Shown here piece by piece: positions 1-5,708 of a stretch of 5,708 nucleotides of DNA. Position 1 is the first letter of the stretch; each line of letters starts with the position of its first letter. Location: contig JAJQAR010000330.1 of NCBI GenBank assembly GCA_021203705.1, positions 1 through 5,708 of the forward strand, read 5' to 3'. This DNA is from Prevotella sp. GTDB lineage: Bacteria > Bacteroidota > Bacteroidia > Bacteroidales > Bacteroidaceae. The notes beneath the pieces were generated by a model that was given only the letters and a program-made list of their open reading frames with translations, made no database searches and was not told the DNA's origin. A program made the translations under genes and the position numbers.

Positions 1-845
1 TTGTCGGCGTGCTCCTTATCGGGGGCTTGGCGTTCCTCGCAATAACCATGTACCACCAAAGTCAGAACTACAAGGAGATGCAGGAACTTGCTGAACTCGA
101 CAAAAAGGAAATGGAAAACGAGTACCAGAAGTTCGCTGATCAGTATAACGAGATGAAAACTCAAATCAACAACGACTCTATCATCGAACAACTCACACAG
201 GAACAGATGAAGACACAGCAACTCCTTGAAGAGCTCCGAAACGTGAAGGCTTCTGATGCCCGTGAGATTGCCCGTCTGAAAAAGGAATTGGAAACCTGCC
301 GTGCCGTCATAAGAAGTTATATCTATGAGATCGACTCTCTCAATCGCCTCAACCAAAGTCTTACGGAGGAGAATATCAGGATAAAAGACCAGTATTCTGA
401 GGCTGAAAGGCGCATCGAGGGACTTAATGCCGACAAGCAGTCGCTCTCTGAAAAAGTTGCCATTGCCGCCCAATTAGAGGCTACGGGTATTACTATGACA
501 AGGAAAAACAAACGTGGTACTGTCGCTAAAAGAATTAACGACTGGAAGACCACACAGGTCGATTTTACCCTTGCAAAGAATGTTACTGCGCAAAATGGTG
601 AGAAAACACTCTATGTCGTCATAAAGAATACTACCGGCAGAACGCTATCTAATGGTGGTACGTTTACTTACGCTAATAAGGAACTGCAATATTCCATTAA
701 AAAGACTATCGAATATACTGGTGAGGCTACTCCTATCACTGTCTATTGGAACGAGAATACCACTTACCAAAAGGGTACTTACTCTGTCAGCATCTTCGCC
801 GACGGCAATATGATAGGTGAACGGTCTTTCTCTTTCGATAAGTAA
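1..845 (+). CDS. Membrane-anchored coiled-coil protein with C-terminal beta-rich domain, function unknown (5' end outside window)
   Basis: The frame is open from the window edge to a TAA at 843-845. A GTG at 9 could serve as start, but the in-frame codons before it (Val-Gly) continue a hydrophobic stretch, so the real start is probably just upstream and the gene is 5'-partial. Counting from the GTG codon, residues 1-14 are a membrane segment (LLIGGLAFLAITM). Residues about 17-155 are Glu/Lys/Gln-rich with heptad-like Leu/Ile spacing and almost no Pro or Gly, as in a long coiled coil. Residues about 157-185 are a basic linker (TRKNKRGTVAKR), and 185-278 alternate polar and hydrophobic residues with Gly turns, suggesting a beta-sandwich that ends in ERSFSFDK. 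With a single N-terminal anchor, the bulk is most likely periplasmic. I recall similar hypothetical proteins in Bacteroidetes but no established function. It ends 12 bases before the TolC-like gene, so it may be cotranscribed with the efflux genes or simply precede them. Confidence 0.8.
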   Translation, partial: VGVLLIGGLAFLAITMYHQSQNYKEMQELAELDKKEMENEYQKFADQYNEMKTQINNDSIIEQLTQEQMKTQQLLEELRNVKASDAREIARLKKELETCRAVIRSYIYEIDSLNRLNQSLTEENIRIKDQYSEAERRIEGLNADKQSLSEKVAIAAQLEATGITMTRKNKRGTVAKRINDWKTTQVDFTLAKNVTAQNGEKTLYVVIKNTTGRTLSNGGTFTYANKELQYSIKKTIEYTGEATPITVYWNENTTYQKGTYSVSIFADGNMIGERSFSFDK

Positions 846-857
846 AACATCACATTT

Positions 858-2378
858 ATGATGCTATACAACATTCACAACTTTTATATGAAACTGACTT
901 CTGCCTGTTTCTTGTTGTTATTCATGGCTCTGCCTGCATTCTCACAAGAGATGCTCTCGCTTGACAGTTGTCGTGCAATGGCTCTGCGCAATAACAAACA
1001 GGTGAACATAGCCCGACTGAAACAAGATGTGGCAAAATATACTCATAAGGCGGCTAAGACGAAGTATCTGCCACACGTGGATATTTTGGGCGGATATGAG
1101 TTTACAAGCAGACCAATATCTTTATTGAACAACGGACAAAAGGAAACTTTTAGCAACTTGGGTACTACTGCCGCAGGACAGTTGGGCAACTCTGTTTCAT
1201 CGGTCATCTCTGAAATGGCTGGACAGGGTATTATCAACTCTGAAACGGCAAACGCGCTTGGCAACATCGCTCAGAATATGATGCCTGAACTGGAACAGGC
1301 TGGCAACAACATCGGACAGTCTATCCGCGATGCCTTCAAAACCGATACCCGCAATTTCTTCGCTGCCTCTGTTGTGCTCACCCAACCTCTTTATATGGGC
1401 GGTGGCATAACGGCAATGAACAAGATTGCAGCAATAAGCGAAGAACTTGCTGCCAACGATATCCAGAACCAGACGCAGAATATCCTTTACAATATTGATA
1501 ATACATATTGGACCGTCGTATCGCTCAAACATAAGGAACAACTTGCCACAAGTTATCTTCAACTCGTCAAAAAATTGAGCGAGGATGTTCAGATGATGAT
1601 TGACGAGGGCGTGGCTACAAAGGCTGACGGTCTTAAAGTTGACGTAAAGGTCAACGAGGCGGAAATGCAACTCACTCAGGTTTCCAACGGTCTTGCGCTT
1701 GCCAAGATGCTTCTCTGCCAGTTGTGCGGCATCCCTATCAGTAAGGATATCGTTCTTGACGATGAGGATAAGGAATGTGTCTCTGATAGCAACGACACAC
1801 CGCAGGCGGATGTGGATAATGCCATCGAAAACCGCCCAGAACTCAAAATGTTGCAGAATTCCATTGACATCAGTAAACAGAGCACTCGTCTTATCCGTGC
1901 GGAGTATCTGCCGCAAGTGGCTCTCACTGCTGGTTATCTCATCACTAACCCAAGTGTATTCAACGGCTTTGAAAAACGTTTCGAGGGTATTTGGAATGTT
2001 GGTGTCATGGTGAGAATGCCTGTATGGAACTGGTTTGAAGGTACATACAAAATCAGAGCGAGCAAGGCGGCTACGAATATCGCGGCAATGGAGTTTGACG
2101 ATGCTTGCGAGAGTGTCACTCTTCAGGTCAATCAGGGGGTATTCAAAGTGTCGGAGGCTGAACGGAAACTGTCTATGGCTTCAAAAAACACGGAGCATGC
2201 TGACGAGAACCTGCGCTGCGCTAACCTCGGCTTTTCTGAAGGTGTCATGGATGTTACTGATGTGATGGCGGCACAAACGGCATGGCTGGAGGCTCGCTCT
2301 CAAAAGATTGACGCTGAAATAGATGTCAAACTCACTCAAATCAATTTAAAGAAAGTTCTCGGAGATTCATTATATTAA
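858..2378 (+). CDS. TolC-family outer membrane efflux protein
   Basis: This is the outer membrane channel of a tripartite efflux system, a trimeric duct that takes substrate from the periplasmic adaptor to the outside. The two pseudo-repeats of the family are visible. Repeat one has LSLDSCRAMALRNN (33-46), KYLPHV (69-74), VLTQPLYMGGG (173-183) and DEGVATKADGLKV (249-261). Repeat two has NRPELKMLQ (325-333), EYLPQV (349-354), VRMPVWNWFEG (385-395) and SEGVMDVTDVM (460-470). A Gly/Asn/Ala-rich loop of about 70 residues (92-163) separates the first two beta strands of repeat one. Length (506 aa) is normal for the family. The start is ambiguous: ATG at 858 or 861 gives ten extra residues before MKLTSACF, while ATG at 888 gives a compact signal peptide (MKLTSACFLLLFMALPAFSQ) with likely cleavage after AFS. 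I slightly favour 888 biologically but give the longest frame. The stop is 10 bases before the adaptor gene. Confidence 0.93.
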   Translation: MMLYNIHNFYMKLTSACFLLLFMALPAFSQEMLSLDSCRAMALRNNKQVNIARLKQDVAKYTHKAAKTKYLPHVDILGGYEFTSRPISLLNNGQKETFSNLGTTAAGQLGNSVSSVISEMAGQGIINSETANALGNIAQNMMPELEQAGNNIGQSIRDAFKTDTRNFFAASVVLTQPLYMGGGITAMNKIAAISEELAANDIQNQTQNILYNIDNTYWTVVSLKHKEQLATSYLQLVKKLSEDVQMMIDEGVATKADGLKVDVKVNEAEMQLTQVSNGLALAKMLLCQLCGIPISKDIVLDDEDKECVSDSNDTPQADVDNAIENRPELKMLQNSIDISKQSTRLIRAEYLPQVALTAGYLITNPSVFNGFEKRFEGIWNVGVMVRMPVWNWFEGTYKIRASKAATNIAAMEFDDACESVTLQVNQGVFKVSEAERKLSMASKNTEHADENLRCANLGFSEGVMDVTDVMAAQTAWLEARSQKIDAEIDVKLTQINLKKVLGDSLY

Positions 2379-2388
2379 AGAAAACGTT

Positions 2389-3375
2389 ATGACAGAAAAA
2401 TCACAGAACAAAAATATATTCCTCGCTATCGGTGTTTTCGTAGTGGTCGTTATCATCGTGGGGGCTATCGGCTTCTTCACCTTCGGTAGGGGCGATGACA
2501 TTATCCAAGGCGAGGTTGAGGTGGCTGAATACCGTGTGTCCTGCAAGGTGCCAGGGCGTATACTCGAACTGCGTGTCAAGGAGGGTGACTATGTCAAGGT
2601 GGGCGACACGCTCGCCATTATCGATGCTCCCGACATCGTGGCTAAAAAGGAACAGGCACAGAGTGCTGAGAATGCTGCCAACGCTTTGAGCGAGATGGCT
2701 GCCAAGGGTGCCCGTCAGGAACAGATTAGTGGTGCTTACGAGGTTTGGCAACAAGCTAAGGCTGGTCTGGAAATCGCGGAAAAGTCGTACAACCGTGTTC
2801 AACGGCTCTTCGATGAGGGTGTGATGACTGCCCAGAAACGGGATGAGGCGTTTGCCAACTACAAAGCTTTCGAGGCTCAGGAGAAGGCTGCCAAGAGCCA
2901 GTATGACATGGCTGTCAACGGTGCTCGCCGTGAGGAGAAATTGGCTGCTGCTGCTCAGGCTGACAGAGCTAAGGGTGCTGTCAATGAGGTCAACTCTTAT
3001 ATCAACGAGACTGTTCAGGTGGCTCAGGTCGAGGGTGAAGTGAGCGACATCTACCCGAAAGTGGGCGAACTCATCGGTGCTGGCTCGCCTATTATGAGCA
3101 TTTCTATTTTGTCTGATCTTTGGGGTACTTTCAACGTGCGTGAGGATAGGCTCGGCAACCTCAAGGAAGGTGAGGAGTTCACGGCGTTCTGCCCTGCGTT
3201 CAACAAGGACTTGCAGATGAAGGTTTATTACGTTAAGGATAAGGGGAGCTATGCGGTATGGAAAGCTACCAAAACTACTGGACAGTATGACCTCAAGACT
3301 TTCGAGGTGAAGGCTCGTCCTGTCGATAAGGTTGATGGCTTGCGTCCTGGTATGTCGCTTATCATTAAGAAATAA
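2389..3375 (+). CDS. HlyD/YhiI-type periplasmic adaptor (membrane fusion protein)
   Basis: This adaptor links the ABC-2 permeases in the inner membrane to the TolC-like channel. Domains in order: one N-terminal membrane anchor (10-32, IFLAIGVFVVVVIIVGAIGF); the first half of a biotinyl-lipoyl-like domain (39-80, with KVPGRILELRVKEGDYVKVG and LAIIDAP); an Ala/Glu/Gln-rich alpha hairpin (83-205); the second lipoyl half (207-237, EGEVSDIYPKVGELIGAGSP); and a beta-barrel region (243-328) ending in the typical GLRPGMSLIIKK. The hairpin arms carry matching motifs, MAAKGARQEQI (103-113) and MAVNGARREEK (174-184), a pattern I associate with the YhiI/YbhG-like branch. At the start of the second lipoyl half, the Ala-Pro-x-Asp-Gly commonly seen in HlyD proteins reads AQVEG (212-216). 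The length of 328 aa fits the family. The ATG at 2389 is the only plausible start, as it just precedes the anchor. It lies 10 bases after the TolC-like gene and 11 bases before the permease gene. Confidence 0.93.
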   Translation: MTEKSQNKNIFLAIGVFVVVVIIVGAIGFFTFGRGDDIIQGEVEVAEYRVSCKVPGRILELRVKEGDYVKVGDTLAIIDAPDIVAKKEQAQSAENAANALSEMAAKGARQEQISGAYEVWQQAKAGLEIAEKSYNRVQRLFDEGVMTAQKRDEAFANYKAFEAQEKAAKSQYDMAVNGARREEKLAAAAQADRAKGAVNEVNSYINETVQVAQVEGEVSDIYPKVGELIGAGSPIMSISILSDLWGTFNVREDRLGNLKEGEEFTAFCPAFNKDLQMKVYYVKDKGSYAVWKATKTTGQYDLKTFEVKARPVDKVDGLRPGMSLIIKK

Positions 3376-3386
3376 TTTTTGCCATA

Positions 3387-4565
3387 GTGGATTTACAAGA
3401 CACCATACAACGGACTGTTGACGTGGCTTTGCGTGAATGTAACCGACTGAAACGCAACCACATTTACTTGTTCTGCATGGTCATTCTACCGCTCATCGTT
3501 ATCATTTTCTTTACTTCTCTTATGGGCTCCGGGCAACCTGTCGATATGCCTGTTGGTATCGTGGATAATGATAATACTCCTACTTCCCGCTCGTTAATCA
3601 GACAGTTGGACGGCTTTCAGGCTTCAAAGGTGGTGGCTTATTATCCTAATGTGGCGGAGGCTCGCTCTGCCATTCAACGGAATAAGATTTATGCGTTTCT
3701 CTATATTCCGCATGGCACAACGGCTGACTTGCTCGCCATGCGCCAACCTAAAATCTCATTTTATTACAGTTCTACGTCTATCACGGCTGGGGCGTTGCTG
3801 TTCAAGGACTTGAAAACGGTCTCCACACTCGGCTCTGCTGCAGTTGGAGCATCTCTCCTTTCTGCCAAAGGACTGGCAGAGGAACAGGTGATGGCGTTCC
3901 TGCAACCTATCGTTACAGAACTGCACCCTATAAACAATCCGTCGGTCAATTATAATGTATATCTTAGCACCATGCTAATCCCTGGCTGCCTCATGCTCTT
4001 TATCTTCATCCTTACACCTTATTCCATCGGTACTGAACTGAAATTCAATACTTCTAAGGAGTTGCTCGATAGGGCTGGCGGCAACATCTATATCGCTATG
4101 GTTGGAAAACTGCTGCCGCAAACGCTTATTTTCCTTGCCATCACTTACATTTATATGTTCTATGTGTTCGGGATTTTGAATTTTCCTCACCCTGGCGGTA
4201 TCTGTATGATTTTGCTCCTCGGATTACTTTCTGTTCTTGCAGCTCAAGGTTTCGGAATGTTCATGTTCGGTCTCGTTCCTTCGCTCCGCATGTCAATGAG
4301 TATTTGCAGCTTGTGGGCTGTGCTCAGTTTTTCTCTTGCAGGTACTGCGTTCCCTGTACCTGAAATGGACTCTGAAATTCAGGCTCTCGCCTTGCTCTTC
4401 CCTCTCCGCCATTATTATATGGTGTATCAGTTGGGCATCTTCAACGGCTATTCTCTCTCCTACACCATTCCTTACATAGCTGCTCTAATTGTCTTTGCGG
4501 CTCTGCCTCTACTTGTTTTTTGGCGTATCCGTAAAGCTCTGACTGAGTTTGTTTATATACCATAA
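3387..4565 (+). CDS. ABC-2 type transporter permease, first of pair (GTG start)
   Basis: This is an inner membrane permease of the ABC-2 class (YhhJ/YbhS-like), thought to pair with the following permease to pass substrate to the adaptor. Its topology is the classical one: a short cytoplasmic N-terminus; TM1 at about 27-47; a periplasmic domain at about 48-190 containing VDMPVGIVDNDNTPTSRSL (52-70) and IYAFLYIPHG (101-110); then TM2 about 193-213, TM3 239-263, TM4 271-295, TM5 302-324 and TM6 361-379. The cytoplasmic loop after TM2 contains GTELKFNTSKELLDR (215-229) and a Gly-Lys pair at 240-241; this is the usual contact region for the ATPase subunit. The GTG at 3387 is chosen because the first in-frame ATG (3477) would cut into TM1, and no ATG lies between the end of the adaptor gene and this GTG. 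The 392 aa length is normal. No ATP-binding domain is fused to it. Confidence 0.92.
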   Translation: MDLQDTIQRTVDVALRECNRLKRNHIYLFCMVILPLIVIIFFTSLMGSGQPVDMPVGIVDNDNTPTSRSLIRQLDGFQASKVVAYYPNVAEARSAIQRNKIYAFLYIPHGTTADLLAMRQPKISFYYSSTSITAGALLFKDLKTVSTLGSAAVGASLLSAKGLAEEQVMAFLQPIVTELHPINNPSVNYNVYLSTMLIPGCLMLFIFILTPYSIGTELKFNTSKELLDRAGGNIYIAMVGKLLPQTLIFLAITYIYMFYVFGILNFPHPGGICMILLLGLLSVLAAQGFGMFMFGLVPSLRMSMSICSLWAVLSFSLAGTAFPVPEMDSEIQALALLFPLRHYYMVYQLGIFNGYSLSYTIPYIAALIVFAALPLLVFWRIRKALTEFVYIP

Positions 4566-4577
4566 AATACAATAAAA

Positions 4578-5708
4578 ATGGGGAAACAAAATAACGGGAA
4601 TACTGACGAGGGGTCGCAATGCTTTCTGAGCGTTTGGGCTAATCAGATGAGGGCTATCTTCAAGGATGAGGGTATTCTTATTTTCTCTTTCCTTGTACCC
4701 TTACTCTATCCTCTACTTTATTCATGGGTGTACACAAATGAGGTGGCTCATGAGGTGCCTGTTGCTATCGTGGATATGTCCCACAGCAACCTTAGTCGTG
4801 AGTTTATAGACAAGTTCGATGCTTCGCCAAACACAAGAGTAGCCTATCATTGCAATAACCTTAACGAGGCAAAAGACTTAATCGGACAGCAAAAAGTGTT
4901 CGGTGTTCTATATTTTCCAGAGGATTTCCAATCATCGGTTTACAGAATGGAGCAGGGGCATATACAGGTGTTCTGTGACATGAGTTTCATGCTTTATTAC
5001 AAGGCTGTCTATGAAACGGCAACAGAGGTCTCACAGGAAATAAATACCAACATTCAGATTGAACGCTCTGGCAACTGGACGGAACGTGAAAATGAAATTT
5101 CCACAAAACCTCTCGACTTCGACGAGGTTCAGATATTCAACCCCACCGGTGGTTACGGCACATTCATCCTACCTGGTGTCCTTATGCTCATCATCCAGCA
5201 AACCCTACTTCTTGGCATCGGTCTTTTGGGCGGAACTGAACGTGAAAAAGCAAGACTTGCAAATAATAACGGCTCTCCTTCTCAATTTTCAATTCTCAAT
5301 TTTCAATTCTCAATTGCCCTTTCTTTCTTCCTAATCTATGCTGTAATGGCGGCATACAACACGTTGTTAGTTCCTAAGTTTTTCAGATTTACGTCATTGC
5401 TTCATGCCCCTGACATGTTATTATTCATGTTCCCATTTTTGTTGGCATGTATTTTCTTTGCAATGACGGTTTCATTTGCGGTAAAATATCGTGAAAATGT
5501 AATGTTGATTGTGGTATTCTCCTCAATAATATTCCTGTTTATCTCTGGCGTATCATGGCCGCAGAGCAGCATTCCGAAATTCTGGCAGTGGGTATCATCT
5601 CTCATCCCCTCCACCTTCGGTATCCGAGGCTTCATCAGAATGAACACCATGGGTGCACGTCTCAGCGACATCATGCCCGAATACATCGCCCTCTGGCTCC
5701 AAACTATC
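4578..5708 (+). CDS. ABC-2 type transporter permease, second of pair (3' end outside window)
   Basis: From the ATG at 4578 the frame is open for exactly 377 codons to the window edge with no stop. Its beginning is MGKQNNGNTDEGSQCFLSVW. It is a paralogue of the preceding permease: TM1 about 32-52; a periplasmic domain at about 53-192 with VPVAIVDMSHSNLSREF (60-76) and VFGVLYFPEDF (107-117), matching the same segments in its neighbour; TM2 about 195-217; TM3 247-265; TM4 279-303; TM5 306-325; and a short amphipathic stretch with SWPQSSIPKFWQW (326-338). The sixth membrane segment begins at about 368 and is cut off, so probably only some 15-30 residues are missing. The loop after TM2 starts normally (GGTEREKAR, 218-226) but then becomes NNNGSPSQFSILNFQFSI (229-246), most of it encoded by the heptamer repeat at 5279-5316. 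The gene follows the first permease by 12 A/T-rich bases. Whether the repeat-derived loop leaves it functional is not known. Confidence 0.9.
   Translation, partial: MGKQNNGNTDEGSQCFLSVWANQMRAIFKDEGILIFSFLVPLLYPLLYSWVYTNEVAHEVPVAIVDMSHSNLSREFIDKFDASPNTRVAYHCNNLNEAKDLIGQQKVFGVLYFPEDFQSSVYRMEQGHIQVFCDMSFMLYYKAVYETATEVSQEINTNIQIERSGNWTERENEISTKPLDFDEVQIFNPTGGYGTFILPGVLMLIIQQTLLLGIGLLGGTEREKARLANNNGSPSQFSILNFQFSIALSFFLIYAVMAAYNTLLVPKFFRFTSLLHAPDMLLFMFPFLLACIFFAMTVSFAVKYRENVMLIVVFSSIIFLFISGVSWPQSSIPKFWQWVSSLIPSTFGIRGFIRMNTMGARLSDIMPEYIALWLQTI
5279..5316 (+). repeat. Tandem heptamer tract (five TCAATTN units) inside the second permease gene
   Basis: Five consecutive heptamers are read at 5282-5288, 5289-5295, 5296-5302, 5303-5309 and 5310-5316. 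The last base alternates T, C, T, C, G, so the region also has a 14-base period that extends back to 5279. In the permease frame it is translated as SQFSILNFQFSIA (residues 235-247); QFSI recurs because three heptamers equal seven codons. From memory, similar TCAATT/AATTGA runs are common between genes in Bacteroidales, and finding one inside a coding frame is unusual. It may be a slippage-prone tract or an invading repeat. Confidence 0.93.

Larger units (their letters stand above)
858..5708 (+). other. Predicted tripartite ABC-2 efflux operon (channel, adaptor, two permeases)
   Basis: Four same-strand genes with gaps of 10, 11 and 12 bases encode an outer membrane channel, a periplasmic adaptor and two paralogous inner membrane permeases. 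No terminator-like hairpin or recognisable Bacteroidetes promoter (TAnnTTTG with an upstream TTTG) was found between them, so a single transcript is likely. The start regions are A/T-rich (for example AATAAAA before the ATG at 4578) and lack Shine-Dalgarno sequences, as is usual in Bacteroidetes. The coiled-coil gene ending at 845 may be part of the same transcript. No regulator and no ATP-binding subunit are visible; either could lie outside the window. Confidence 0.75.

Noticed and set aside
1197..1916. Long open frame of 239 codons on the minus strand opposite the TolC-like gene
   Set aside because: It lies entirely within a well-supported TolC-family gene, its product resembles no protein I know, and it has no membrane, signal or domain features. 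It is best explained as a by-product of codon bias on the coding strand.
3373..3386. Bacteroidetes -7 promoter element (TAnnTTTG) between the adaptor and first permease genes
   Set aside because: The sequence TAATTTTTG has one T too many, lies only a few bases before the GTG start, and no paired TTTG upstream element was seen. It is more likely an A/T-rich translation start region.
5279..5316. CRISPR array or insertion sequence end at the repeat tract
   Set aside because: The units are 7 bases long and directly tandem with no spacers, and there are no inverted ends, target duplications or transposase remnants.
5059..5334. Plus-strand open frame ending just after the heptamer repeat
   Set aside because: It is out of frame with the clearly homologous second permease that covers the region, and its product has no recognisable features. 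Its stop codon at 5332-5334 matters only as the one met after loss of a heptamer.
5402..5686. Minus-strand open frame of 94 codons near the window end
   Set aside because: It is antisense to the conserved C-terminal membrane segments of the second permease, and its translation looks like a shadow without domain features.
4578..5708. Frameshifted pseudogene for the second permease
   Set aside because: Reading codon by codon shows an uninterrupted frame through and past the repeat, with family-like sequence on both sides. Disruption is possible functionally but not shown as a frameshift.

Overview
The window looks like chromosomal DNA from a Bacteroidales bacterium (Bacteroides/Prevotella-like). 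The reasons are the protein families, the moderate GC content, the A/T-rich start regions without Shine-Dalgarno sequences, and a TCAATT-type heptamer repeat that I remember as common in these genomes. The genus is an inference. All five genes are on the + strand with gaps of only 10 to 12 bases. No RNA gene, CRISPR array, insertion sequence, terminator or convincing promoter was seen.

Layout: 1-845 is the 3' part of a gene for a membrane-anchored coiled-coil protein with a C-terminal beta-rich domain and no recognised function. Positions 858-2378 encode a TolC-family outer membrane channel, 2389-3375 an HlyD/YhiI-type periplasmic adaptor, and 3387-4565 an ABC-2 type inner membrane permease with a GTG start. 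From 4578 to the window end runs a second, paralogous ABC-2 permease; its frame stays open for 377 codons and it lacks only its C-terminus. No stretch over 300 bases is without a gene.

The last four genes read as one tripartite efflux operon. The two permeases would form the inner membrane unit, the adaptor would bridge the periplasm, and the TolC protein would form the exit duct. The substrate cannot be read from the sequence. No ATP-binding subunit is encoded in the window, so it must lie downstream, be encoded elsewhere, or be absent.

The most unusual feature is a run of five tandem heptamers (TCAATTN) inside the second permease gene at 5282-5316. It falls in the cytoplasmic loop after the second membrane segment, where the sister permease has ordinary loop sequence including a Gly-Lys pair. 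Because 7 is not a multiple of 3, gain or loss of one unit would bring in a stop codon within about 20 codons. The tract is therefore a candidate for replication slippage (on/off switching) or for a repeat that has invaded coding sequence. The rest of the window is a fairly ordinary efflux locus.
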